A stretch of DNA of 64,000 bases from an uncultured Ruminococcus sp. (GCA_902787825.1 CADAHS010000004.1:107953-171952); one strand, 5' to 3'. Shown: positions 20,134-27,783, counted from the first letter of the stretch. Notes: generated from the sequence alone by a model not told the origin. A program made the numbers and translations.

Positions 20134-20791
20134 CTCTTATTCTGTATGCACATCTATCACGCATATTACAGCATACACAACCTCGCATACCCTTACTAAT
20201 CTCATTATTTGAAAGACCGATGACTGCAGTGACAGACTTTGTCGGTACCATCATGCAATTTTCAAGTGCACTTAAACCGATGCGCTTTCCGGCATTGAGT
20301 ACTTCAAGAAAATCTTTTTGGACCTCCACAGGGAGATCACCATACCCCGGAGAGAACCGCCAAGTCTGATATTTATATCCTGAATTAAGCTTTATTATTT
20401 TGTCGACCTCATTACAGACCTGTTCAACAGCTGCACTTGCAAGGCAATCAGCAATTACAGATTTCGCCATATCGCAGGCTGAATAGTATCTTATGAGCCT
20501 GTCAGCACCGCCTGAAACCGTTACAGCCAGAAGAGCAGCCTTATCACAGCCTTTAAGATGCTTGCAGATGTCTTTTCCCGTCAGTTCAAGAGATGTGCCA
20601 AGTATTTTAACGCTGTTTTCGGCATGGCTGATATTAAAAACACGGTAGACATATTCAGGCTTTATTGCTTCAAGCAAAGCCTTTTCACACTCATTTATAT
20701 TTCTGAGTGTGACCTCATCGGGCTTGCTTTTGCCATAGCCCATAAATCTTATAGCCTCAGATTTATTGATCTCGGTTAGAGTAATACTCAT
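20114..20791 (-). CDS. Stand-alone methionine synthase activation-domain protein
   Basis: A 225-residue protein matching the S-adenosylmethionine-binding reactivation domain of cobalamin methionine synthase. The signature RFSPGYGDLP is present in the centre, followed by LGLS-like residues and the C-terminal cysteine cluster (CVCCNMRDRCAYR). It presumably reductively methylates oxidised cob(II)alamin on the MetH encoded directly downstream. Start ATG at 20789-20791 with a GAGGGTGA ribosome site; a longer in-frame reading would start inside the promoter. Split metH of this kind is known in Firmicutes and Thermotogae. Confidence 0.92.
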   Translation of the reverse strand: MSITLTEINKSEAIRFMGYGKSKPDEVTLRNINECEKALLEAIKPEYVYRVFNISHAENSVKILGTSLELTGKDICKHLKGCDKAALLAVTVSGGADRLIRYYSACDMAKSVIADCLASAAVEQVCNEVDKIIKLNSGYKYQTWRFSPGYGDLPVEVQKDFLEVLNAGKRIGLSALENCMMVPTKSVTAVIGLSNNEISKGMRGCVCCNMRDRCAYRIRGEHCGF

Positions 20792-20812
20792 ACAATCACC
20801 CTCTAAAAGATG

Positions 20813-20841
20813 AGTATAGCATATAATCATACTATTATCAA
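20813..20841 (-). promoter_or_regulatory. Promoter of the metH unit
   Basis: TTGATA at 20836-20841 and TATACT at 20813-20818, spacer 17. The predicted start (about 20806) leaves a leader of about 15 bases, too short for a riboswitch. Confidence 0.82.
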
Positions 20842-20869
20842 GTATTTAATTCATATTTGAAAAAGAAAA

Positions 20870-20889
20870 AGGACGACATATGCCGTCCT
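20870..20889 (-). terminator. Terminator of the nrdG transcript
   Basis: Near-perfect palindrome (AGGACG arms around GCATATGT) followed on the minus strand by TTTTTCTTTTTC. It lies about 190 bases after the nrdG stop, so the nrdG mRNA has an unusually long 3' end. Confidence 0.88.
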
Positions 20890-21077
20890 AAACACGATAA
20901 AATAGTAAGTATATCTCAGAATACATACCGACACCTCCATTGAAATCATCTATATGAATGCTTATACAAGCATTATGTCATTCATAAAAACAGGTCGCAC
21001 ATGAGCCTTGATTATCTCGCAGGACGAAGGACACATAAATGACAAGAGGCTATTGCTAATGCAACAACCTCCATTTT
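20890..21077 (-). other. nrdG 3' region with two micro-ORFs and a stem-loop
   Basis: The interval between the nrdG stop and the terminator holds two GGAGG-bearing segments. One gives a possible 20-residue peptide MEVVALAIASCHLCVLRPAR (21012-21074) starting three bases after the nrdG stop; but the GGAGG is inside its own first codons, so a ribosome site for it must lie in nrdG. The other gives a 12-residue peptide MYSEIYLLFYRV (20888-20926) with a well-spaced GGAGGTG site, ending inside the terminator. Between them is a nested inverted repeat (ATGAATG arms around AATGCTT/AAGCATT, about 20951-20985). Expression of either peptide is unproven. Confidence 0.3.
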
Positions 21078-21599
21078 TTAATATGGTTCAATAACAACTG
21101 CTTTTCCTTGTTCCAGTGATTGCCTGACATCAATAAATCTCTGGTTGGAACTTCCCATAAATTTAAGCTCAAGACTTCTTTTAGCGAGCACGAATGGTCC
21201 ATCTACAAGATAATCAAGCTCTTTCAAAAGCTCCATATAACCGTTTTCTTCATCAGCATTAGCCACAAGGTATTCATATGTGTAACCGGTGTATGAGATT
21301 ATGTTGAGTGGAGTGATGAATCCGTCATAAGCACGGATCTTTCTGGCAAGCTCAGTAAGCGGCTTGCATTGGCAAAAAGGGTCTCCCCCACTGAATGTAA
21401 CGCCGTCAAGCAGTTTATCCTTTATTATTTCATTGAAAAGGTCATCTGTATCGACTTCTTTACCGCCGTTAAAATCATGTGTCTGAGGATTGTGACAGCC
21501 TTCACAGTGATGAGGACAGCCCTGTGTAAATATCGTATATCTGAAACCGGGGCCGTCAACGATAGATTCGTTTACAGTGCCTGCTATCCTTATTTTCAT
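21078..21599 (-). CDS. nrdG: Anaerobic ribonucleotide reductase activating protein
   Basis: NrdG is the radical SAM activase that generates the glycyl radical on NrdD. The 173-residue product has the CX3CX2C motif at C28, C32 and C35, the N-terminal SIVDGPGFR typical of glycyl-radical activases, and FSGGDPF. ATG at 21597-21599 follows a GGAGGG site seven bases upstream; a possible ATG 15 bases earlier overlaps that site. It is the second gene after nrdD, with a terminator hairpin between them that would lower its expression. Confidence 0.95.
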   Translation of the reverse strand: MKIRIAGTVNESIVDGPGFRYTIFTQGCPHHCEGCHNPQTHDFNGGKEVDTDDLFNEIIKDKLLDGVTFSGGDPFCQCKPLTELARKIRAYDGFITPLNIISYTGYTYEYLVANADEENGYMELLKELDYLVDGPFVLAKRSLELKFMGSSNQRFIDVRQSLEQGKAVVIEPY

Positions 21600-21632
21600 T
21601 AGGTATCCCTCCATATCTAAAAGAAAAAAATC

Positions 21633-21667
21633 GGGCTTCGTTTCACCTGACAGCAGAAACGAAGCCC
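21633..21667 (-). terminator. Intergenic terminator between nrdD and nrdG
   Basis: Twelve-base perfect arms (GGGCTTCGTTTC and complement) with an 11-base loop, followed on the minus strand by GATTTTTTTC. No promoter is evident between it and nrdG, so nrdG is probably transcribed by partial read-through. Confidence 0.92.
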
Positions 21668-21688
21668 CTAAAAAGAGAGCATACTTGA

Positions 21689-23929
21689 CTATGCTTTGAG
21701 GCGTGGGATTCTTTCATGGCAGACCCGTTTGTGCTCAGCTTCGGTCCTGCCGCATTTAGGACATTTGTCTCCGATTATTCCCGTGTAACCACAAACCGGG
21801 TCACGATCTACGGGGTGGTTGATAGAACCATAACCGATACCGACTTCCTTCATATATCTTACGACCTTTTCAAATGCCGTAAGATTGTTAAGCGGATCTC
21901 CGTCAAGCTCAATATAGCTGATATGACCTGCATTGGTCAGAGCATGATACGGAGCCTCTATTTTAAGCTTATCAAATGCATTGATATTATAATAAACCGG
22001 AACATGGAAAGAGTTGGTATAATACTCCCTGTCCGTTACGCCCTTGATCTCGCCGTAACGTTTCTTATCCATCTTGACGAAACGACCGGAAAGTCCCTCG
22101 GCTGGAGTTGCAAGAAGTGAGAAATTAAGACCTGTCCGTTTAGTTTCCTCGTCCATTCTGGCTCTCATTCTAGTGATTATCTCAAGGCCAAGCTTTCTTG
22201 CCTCCTCATCTTCACCGTGATGCTTGCCTGTAAGGGCTACAAGGCACTCTGCAAGTCCGATAAAGCCAACAGAAAGAGTACCATGTTTAAGGACCTCTTC
22301 AACAGTATCGTCCTCGTTGAGTTTTTCTGAATCTATCCAGACACCTTGTCCCATAAGGAACGGGTAATTCTTGACTTTCTTCATGCACTGGATCTTGAAT
22401 CTGTGTTTGAGCTGATCTATACATAGCTGCATCATGTCATCAAGACTATCAAAGAATTCACCGATATTTTTATTTGCCTTTATACCAAGGCGAGGAAGAT
22501 TTATAGATGTAAATGATAGATTTCCTCTTCCGGTAACGATCTCTCTTGAGGGATCATGCGCATTTGAGATAACTCTTGTACGGCAGCCCATATAAGCGAT
22601 CTCAGTGTTTGGATCTCCTTCTTTATAGTACTGAAGATTGTATGGGGCATCTATGAACGAGAAATTCGGGAAAAGACGTTTTGCCGATACTCTGCAGGCA
22701 AGCTTGAATAGGTCGTAGTTAGGATCAGTAGGATTGAAATTTACACCCTCCTTGACCTTAAAGATATGTATCGGGAAAATAGGTGTTTCACCATTGCCAA
22801 GACCTGCTTCTTCAGCAAGAAGAACATTCTTGATTACCATTCTGCCCTCAATGGAGGTATCTGTACCATAGTTTATTGAACTGAATGGTGTCTGAGCGCC
22901 TGCACGAGAATTCATGGTGTTAAGGTTATGTATAAGAGCCTCCATAGCCTGATAAGTTGCTCTGTCAGTCTCTTTTACAGAAGTCTTATATGCAAAACTC
23001 TGTATTTTCTTTACAGTCGGCGCATCAACGATCTGAACAAGAAGCTTAGCCTCAGCGTCCTGATACCCATTGTCGTTGGCAAGAGTTGGAACGTAGCCTT
23101 TTTCTTCAAGCTGATCGACAAGCTTTTTTGCTATAGCTTGTGAATTATCAAATCCGCCAAGCAGGTTAAGTGCCCTATGGACATTGTCACGATATCTGTG
23201 TCTGAATGTCTTTGCAACACCCTCAGACATATCATAATCAAACTTAGGCAGTGACTGACCGCCATGCTGATCGTTCTGGTTTGACTGGATAGCAATACAA
23301 GCCAACGCAGCATAGCTGGATATATCATTTGGAGTTCTCAGATGACCATGTCCTGTGGAAAAACCATTCTTAAAAAGCTTTGTAAGATCTATCTGAGTGC
23401 AGGTAGTAGTAAGAGTGTAAAAATCCATATCATGGATATGAATATCTCCCTCTGCATGCGCTTTAGCGTGCACTGGATCTAAAACATACATTTCGTAAAA
23501 TTCTTTGGCACCGACAGAACCGTATTTAAGCATAGTACCCATAGCGGTATCGCCGTCTATATTAGCATTTTCACGCTTCAGATCAGAATCTTTAGCAGAC
23601 TTGAAAGTAAGATCCTCGTATACTTTCATCAGTCTTGTGTTCATTTCTCTTGCACGAGTTCTTTCTGATCTGTAAAGAATATAAGCCTTTGCAGTAGCAG
23701 CGTGACCTTCATTTATAAGGACCTTCTCAACGCAGTCCTGGATCTGTTCAACAGTAGGAGAAGTAAGATTCTTTTCCATAAGCATATCAACGACTTTACC
23801 GGAAAGTATAAGAGCTTCCTCCTGGTCAGAGCCGCCAACAGACTGTGCTGCTTTATAAATAGCATTAGCGATTTTTTCTATATTAAAAGTAACTGTTCTA
23901 CCGTCACGCTTTTTTATCTTAATGATCAT
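21689..23929 (-). CDS. nrdD: Anaerobic (class III) ribonucleoside-triphosphate reductase
   Basis: NrdD reduces ribonucleotides to deoxyribonucleotides without oxygen, using a glycyl radical. The 746-residue protein starts MIIKIKKRDGRTVTF, an ATP-cone allosteric domain (about residues 1-95), followed by the catalytic barrel. The ATG at 23927-23929 has a GGAGGAA site; a longer in-frame reading lacks one. The C-terminus is odd: it reads DPVCGYTGIIGDKCPKCGR and ends 20 residues later. The usual order, a four-cysteine zinc site followed by an R-V-[T/S/C]-G-Y radical loop, is not seen; G714 in VCGY is the only candidate radical glycine and C713, C723, C726, C737 the only cysteines near it. Identity is sure; the radical site is not. 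Confidence 0.92.
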   Translation of the reverse strand: MIIKIKKRDGRTVTFNIEKIANAIYKAAQSVGGSDQEEALILSGKVVDMLMEKNLTSPTVEQIQDCVEKVLINEGHAATAKAYILYRSERTRAREMNTRLMKVYEDLTFKSAKDSDLKRENANIDGDTAMGTMLKYGSVGAKEFYEMYVLDPVHAKAHAEGDIHIHDMDFYTLTTTCTQIDLTKLFKNGFSTGHGHLRTPNDISSYAALACIAIQSNQNDQHGGQSLPKFDYDMSEGVAKTFRHRYRDNVHRALNLLGGFDNSQAIAKKLVDQLEEKGYVPTLANDNGYQDAEAKLLVQIVDAPTVKKIQSFAYKTSVKETDRATYQAMEALIHNLNTMNSRAGAQTPFSSINYGTDTSIEGRMVIKNVLLAEEAGLGNGETPIFPIHIFKVKEGVNFNPTDPNYDLFKLACRVSAKRLFPNFSFIDAPYNLQYYKEGDPNTEIAYMGCRTRVISNAHDPSREIVTGRGNLSFTSINLPRLGIKANKNIGEFFDSLDDMMQLCIDQLKHRFKIQCMKKVKNYPFLMGQGVWIDSEKLNEDDTVEEVLKHGTLSVGFIGLAECLVALTGKHHGEDEEARKLGLEIITRMRARMDEETKRTGLNFSLLATPAEGLSGRFVKMDKKRYGEIKGVTDREYYTNSFHVPVYYNINAFDKLKIEAPYHALTNAGHISYIELDGDPLNNLTAFEKVVRYMKEVGIGYGSINHPVDRDPVCGYTGIIGDKCPKCGRTEAEHKRVCHERIPRLKA

Positions 23930-24011
23930 AAATTCTTCCTCCGAAGTCTTCATATTTTTATAAAAACGATTTACTTTATCGCTGTAAGCTAATAATAGCA
24001 GTCGAATACCG

Positions 24012-24076
24012 ACCACAATATGTTGTGGTTCGGATTGAACAATTCAAAGTATATAGTATTTATCCGATACTGTCAA
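24012..24076 (-). promoter_or_regulatory. nrdD promoter with paired NrdR-box-like sites
   Basis: The promoter is TTGACA (24071-24076), 17-base spacer, TATACT (24048-24053). A near-palindrome with arms ACCACAA/TTGTGGT at 24012-24029 contains CAATATGTTG, which matches the NrdR box core CWATATATWG at nine of ten positions. A weaker copy (AAGTATATAG, 24047-24056) overlaps the -10 box. Their centres are 31 bases apart, three helical turns, as is usual for NrdR pairs. NrdR would repress nrdDG when dATP is plentiful; nrdR itself is not in the window. Confidence 0.85.
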
Positions 24077-24178
24077 TGTGCTTTTTGCCAAATAAGAATC
24101 AACATATTTGTACAGCTTGCACAATTTACAGTTTTAACCATTTTTAACGGACTTTCATTTTCTTTTTTGCTGTTTTTC

Positions 24179-24388
24179 GTAAAGTAAATATACATTACAC
24201 AGACAATATCCGCTTTGGTATATAAAGCAAATTACTTTACAGGCAAAATAGCGATTTTACGCTTGTTTATACTGAAAACTAATTCAAAAACAGACTCTTG
24301 TGAACGGAATATTTACAAAACAATCATCCACAAAAGAAAAAACATTTGAATTTTATTTTCATTTGAGTCGTAAAGCAAATTGCTTTAC
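24179..24388. repeat. Three copies of a palindromic element in the 470-base gap upstream of nrdD
   Basis: The AT-rich gap 24077-24466 has no gene. It contains three related near-palindromes: 24179-24198 (GTAAAGTAAATATACATTAC), 24221-24240 (TATAAAGCAAATTACTTTAC) and 24370-24388 (GTAAAGCAAATTGCTTTAC). The last is almost perfectly symmetric. They look like operators for one regulator and lie 100-320 bases upstream of the nrdD promoter; the regulator is unknown. Confidence 0.6.
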
Positions 24389-24466
24389 ACGGCTATTTTT
24401 CTTATTTTTCTTTCCGATTTTATAAATATGCTTGAAATTATCTTTTTTTCTTTAAAACATAAAAAT

Positions 24467-24509
24467 TCGCACACGAATCGTGACCTGTTATATCACGTTT
24501 CGTGTGCGA
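24467..24509 (-). terminator. Terminator of the aldo-keto reductase/FMN reductase unit
   Basis: Seventeen-base nearly perfect arms (TCGCACACGAA...) with a nine-base loop, followed on the minus strand by ATTTTTATGTTTT. It begins 37 bases after the FMN reductase stop. Confidence 0.92.
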
Positions 24510-24545
24510 GCAGAGGATACTATATAATGATCTGATATGTGATTA

Positions 24546-25181
24546 TTATTGTTCTGAAAGATCTTTTCTGATAAAATGTGTAGGCAGCCAAGGCTCGTTT
24601 TTGGGCATTGCATATTTTTCCTTCCCAAGTGCAATGCATTTTATCAGAAAACTCATATTTCTTGCAAGCTTTCTCATGGTCTGTAATCCCTCTGCATCAT
24701 ATGCAGCTTCTCCAATCTCTCTGCCATGAACACTATTCCAGTAACTACTTGATGCAACAGGCATTCCACTTATAGTAAAATACTTGTTAAGCTCGTCAAA
24801 GGTTGCTGAACAGCCTCCCCTTCTTGCAACGACTACGCAGGCACCAACTTTCATAGTTTTATCAAATGGTGTGCTGAAAAACAATCTGTCAAGACAGGCT
24901 ATTAATGTAGCATTTGCAGATGCATAATAGACAGGAGATGCAACTATCAGCCCGTCTGCTGCTTCAAATTTTGGGGCAAGCTCATTTACAGTATCGTTGA
25001 AAACACAATGTCCAAGTTCAGCACATTTACCACAGGCAATGCAGCCCCTGATGTCCTTATTGCCGATCTGGCATACCTCTGTTTCGACACCTTCTTCTTT
25101 GAATGTTTTCAAAAGCTCATCTACTGCTGTGGCTGTATTTCCGTTCACCCTCGGACTTGCGTTGATTATCAGTACTTTCAT
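24546..25181 (-). CDS. Flavodoxin-like NADPH-dependent FMN reductase family protein
   Basis: A 211-residue flavodoxin-fold protein: N-terminal MKVLIINASPRVNGNT is the FMN phosphate-binding loop, SPVYYASANA the second flavin-contacting loop. A Cys cluster GCIACGKCAELGHC at residues 45-58 is common in iron-sulfur flavoproteins and the NAD(P)H-dependent FMN reductases of Clostridia. No signal peptide: cytoplasmic. Start ATG at 25179-25181 with an AAAGGAGA site. It follows the aldo-keto reductase gene by 13 bases and shares its divergent promoter. Confidence 0.85.
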   Translation of the reverse strand: MKVLIINASPRVNGNTATAVDELLKTFKEEGVETEVCQIGNKDIRGCIACGKCAELGHCVFNDTVNELAPKFEAADGLIVASPVYYASANATLIACLDRLFFSTPFDKTMKVGACVVVARRGGCSATFDELNKYFTISGMPVASSSYWNSVHGREIGEAAYDAEGLQTMRKLARNMSFLIKCIALGKEKYAMPKNEPWLPTHFIRKDLSEQ

Positions 25182-25194
25182 ATTATCTTCTCCT

Positions 25195-26241
25195 TTACCA
25201 GTTTTCATATCTTTGACCTGTATGCAGGTTTTTCATTCTTTCCATCTCATCGTCAGTTAGTTCAAAATCAAATATGCTGTAATTCTCAAGTATATGATCC
25301 GGGTTCTGGGAACCGGGGATCGTTATATACCCTGCTTGTAAATGCCATCGCAGGATTATTTGTGCAGGAGTTTTCCCGTGATCATCTGCTATTGCTTTAA
25401 TTGTTTGATTTCCGAACAGATCCTGTGTATGTCCTCTTCCACCAAATGGATACCAGGATTCGACAACAGTACCATACTGTGATACATATTGTTGCAATTC
25501 ATTGTTCTGGAAGAACGGGTGATTTTCATTTTGTACGACAGCTGGCATTATATCTCCGCCCGAGACTACTCTGTCATATTCTTCGGCGGTATAGTAATTG
25601 GAAATTCCTATTGATCGCAGCTTTCCATCTTTTACTCCTTTGCACAAAGCCTTGTAGACCTCCACATCACCACTTCCCGACTGGTGTATAAGCATAAGAT
25701 CTATATAGTCTACCCCGAGCTTTCTGAGAGAGTCATCTATTGAACTATAAGCCCTGTTAAAATTTGAAGGCATTACCTTGGTCGTTATAAAAACGTCCTC
25801 ACGTTTGACTATACCTTCATTCACTGCTCTTTTTAAGCCGTTTCCCACGCCTTTTTCATTTCCGTAGTATTGTGCTGTGTCTATGAGCCGATATCCGTCT
25901 TTAAGCGCTGAGTACACTGAGCTTTCTGCTGTGCGATCATCAAGTGTCCATGTTCCAAGCCCTATTATTGGCATTTCGTATCCACTGTTAAGTTTGACTG
26001 TTTTTTTATCAAAATCAAATTCAGGCATATTTTTCTCCTTTGTATCCGAGCGTGAACTATCATCGGATACATCAGCTTTGTTTTGTGATTTGTTTTGCTC
26101 TGCATTTGTATCAATTTCACTATTGTTGCTCATTGCTTCATGCTGCTTCTCGATTATGGCTTTGTTTTTACCATCTGAACTGCAAGATACAAAGCAGACC
26201 GCCATTAGAACGAAAAATGTAATCTTAATAATCTGATTCAA
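25195..26241 (-). CDS. Aldo-keto reductase with a lipoprotein signal
   Basis: This 348-residue protein has a lipoprotein signal (lipobox FVSC, C20), a polar linker to about residue 70, then a complete aldo-keto reductase barrel. The catalytic tetrad is present: D121, Y126, K155 and H186 (in RLIDTAQYYGN, ITTKVM and MLIHQ), with the C-terminal IPGS cofactor-phosphate loop. Reductases of this family use NADPH and are normally cytoplasmic, so an exported form is unusual. The start is TTG (26239-26241) after AGGGGG. It may act with the lipid-anchored flavodoxin across the divergent promoter, but the electron donor and substrate are unknown. Confidence 0.85.
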   Translation of the reverse strand: MNQIIKITFFVLMAVCFVSCSSDGKNKAIIEKQHEAMSNNSEIDTNAEQNKSQNKADVSDDSSRSDTKEKNMPEFDFDKKTVKLNSGYEMPIIGLGTWTLDDRTAESSVYSALKDGYRLIDTAQYYGNEKGVGNGLKRAVNEGIVKREDVFITTKVMPSNFNRAYSSIDDSLRKLGVDYIDLMLIHQSGSGDVEVYKALCKGVKDGKLRSIGISNYYTAEEYDRVVSGGDIMPAVVQNENHPFFQNNELQQYVSQYGTVVESWYPFGGRGHTQDLFGNQTIKAIADDHGKTPAQIILRWHLQAGYITIPGSQNPDHILENYSIFDFELTDDEMERMKNLHTGQRYENW

Positions 26242-26282
26242 ATAGTTTCCCCCTTTTATTATTACTATTATATTTTTTTATT

Positions 26283-26435
26283 ATTATAACATATAAAAAA
26301 TAGAATTACAAATACTTATACCTAATATTCAACTATGCCTAATAAGTATATATTCAGCAATTTTGTCTATAACATATTTGCATATCAAGTTATTTGATAT
26401 AAGTATTTGTAATTCGATAAGCTGTGTGATATAAT
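26283..26435. promoter_or_regulatory. Divergent promoters inside an 18-bp perfect inverted repeat
   Basis: Two mirror-image promoters: minus strand TTGTAA (26306-26311), 17 bases, TATAAT (26283-26288); plus strand TTGTAA (26407-26412), 17 bases, TATAAT (26430-26435). Each -35 box lies in one arm of a perfect inverted repeat, GAATTACAAATACTTATA at 26303-26320 and its complement at 26398-26415. The motif ATAAGTAT occurs again at 26342-26349 between them. The symmetry suggests one regulator controlling both units; no regulator gene adjoins. Confidence 0.85.
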
Positions 26436-26474
26436 TAAAAAAACAAAAATAAACAATAATTGGAGGTTGTAAAA

Positions 26475-27038
26475 ATGAAAAAAATCAGAGCAGTATTGAT
26501 CATGTTGATGATCTCGGCGATGCTTCTGTCATCGTGCGGTAGTTCTTCTTCAAGTTCAAAGGAAGATAATGCAAGTCAGTCTCAGTCGTCAGCGAGCGAG
26601 AAAAAATCTGTTGCAAAAGATGGTGCAGATATGCAAACAAAAGACAAAAAGATGCCTACACGAAATGTTCCTAAAAATGGAACGAAGATCAATATGTATT
26701 TTGGCGATACGGTGATACCCGGTGTTCTTAACGATTCAGAAACCGCAAAAGCACTGATAGCTAAACTTCCTTACACACAAAAGGTAAGCAGATATTCGCA
26801 CGATTTCTGCGGTGTTACACAGGAACTACCATATGATAAGGATAGTGTTCATTATGGTTGGCTTAACGGGGATATAGACTATGCGACAGATGCACCGTAT
26901 TTTACGATACTCTTTGAAGATGAGGAATCCTCTGAGCAGTATGGCAATCAGGTGAATATCGGCGTTATAACCTGTGAGCTTGAAAAGATCAGCTCACTTC
27001 AGGGTGAATATGACGTAAGGATCGAGCTTGCAGAATAA
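26475..27038 (+). CDS. Cyclophilin-like-fold lipoprotein
   Basis: A 187-residue protein with a lipoprotein signal (lipobox LSSC, C21), a Ser-rich and charged linker to about residue 70, and a C-terminal domain (INMYFGDTVIPGVLNDSETAKALIAKLPYT...) typical of the small bacterial cyclophilin-like proteins. These share the fold of peptidyl-prolyl isomerases but their activity is not established. The domain is often found beside flavodoxins and reductases in gut Clostridia, as here. ATG at 26475 after GGAGG; a TTG upstream overlaps the ribosome site. Confidence 0.82.
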   Translation: MKKIRAVLIMLMISAMLLSSCGSSSSSSKEDNASQSQSSASEKKSVAKDGADMQTKDKKMPTRNVPKNGTKINMYFGDTVIPGVLNDSETAKALIAKLPYTQKVSRYSHDFCGVTQELPYDKDSVHYGWLNGDIDYATDAPYFTILFEDEESSEQYGNQVNIGVITCELEKISSLQGEYDVRIELAE

Positions 27039-27050
27039 GGAGAGAAAACT

Positions 27051-27704
27051 ATGAAACGATATGGTACTGCAATTATAACTACTTTCGCTCTTTTATCAGC
27101 TATTCTAACCGGCTGCGGCGACAAAAGCAATAACGACAGTATACAGCCAAAACCAGTGAACAATTCAGCTGTTGTCTACTTCAGCAGAGTTGGCAATACG
27201 GATTTTGCTGATGATGTTGATGTAACTACAAGTGCAAGTCTGAATCGTGAGAATGGTGAATTAAAAGGCAATGCACAGCTAATTGCTGAATGGATCGCAG
27301 ATGAGGTAAATACTGAAACGGTTGAGATCGTTACTGAGGAAAAATATCCTGAAAATTACGATTCAACTGTAGATCAGGCGAAGAACGAACAGGGTGATAA
27401 GGCACGGCCAAAACTGAAAAACAGTATTGATGTTAAAGATTTGGACACGATCTGGCTTGTTACTCCGAACTGGTGGTACGATCTGCCGATGCCTGTATAT
27501 ACATTCTTTGACGAATATGATCTTTCAGGAAAGAACATATTTGTGTATGTGACCCATGAAGGCAGTGGATTCTCAAAAATAATTGATACGATAAAGGATC
27601 TTGAACCTGATGCGCAGGTCGTTGAGGTATTATCTGTCAAAGGAGGCTCAGTTAAAGATGAGGAGCAGAAAATTCGTGATAAAACCAAAGAAATGATAAA
27701 GTAA
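27051..27704 (+). CDS. Flavodoxin-like lipoprotein
   Basis: A 217-residue flavodoxin-fold protein with a lipoprotein signal (lipobox ILTGC, C22). After the linker, AVVYFSRVGNTD is the phosphate-binding loop region, TPNWWYDLPMPVYTF the W-containing flavin loop of the flavodoxin_4 type, and YVTHEGSGFSK the C-terminal flavin segment. Lipid anchoring would put this FMN carrier outside the membrane. It follows the cyclophilin-like gene by 12 bases with an AGGAGA site and is the last gene before a terminator. Confidence 0.85.
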   Translation: MKRYGTAIITTFALLSAILTGCGDKSNNDSIQPKPVNNSAVVYFSRVGNTDFADDVDVTTSASLNRENGELKGNAQLIAEWIADEVNTETVEIVTEEKYPENYDSTVDQAKNEQGDKARPKLKNSIDVKDLDTIWLVTPNWWYDLPMPVYTFFDEYDLSGKNIFVYVTHEGSGFSKIIDTIKDLEPDAQVVEVLSVKGGSVKDEEQKIRDKTKEMIK

Positions 27705-27727
27705 TAAACGATCCTATATAATTATTT

Positions 27728-27759
27728 GATGCCCGTACAGAATAGTTCTCACGGGCATC
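27728..27759 (+). terminator. Terminator after the flavodoxin lipoprotein gene
   Basis: Nine-base arms (GATGCCCGT and complement) followed by TTTCTTTATTTATTT on the plus strand. Confidence 0.88.
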
Positions 27760-27783
27760 TTTCTTTATTTATTTCAGGTTATG

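Noticed and set aside
20792-20830. Upstream in-frame start of the activation-domain gene
   Set aside because: It lies within the predicted promoter and lacks a ribosome site.
24077-24466. Possible riboswitch or structured RNA in the gap upstream of nrdD
   Set aside because: Only operator-like palindromes and AT-rich sequence were seen; no terminator-antiterminator pair or known aptamer core before nrdD.
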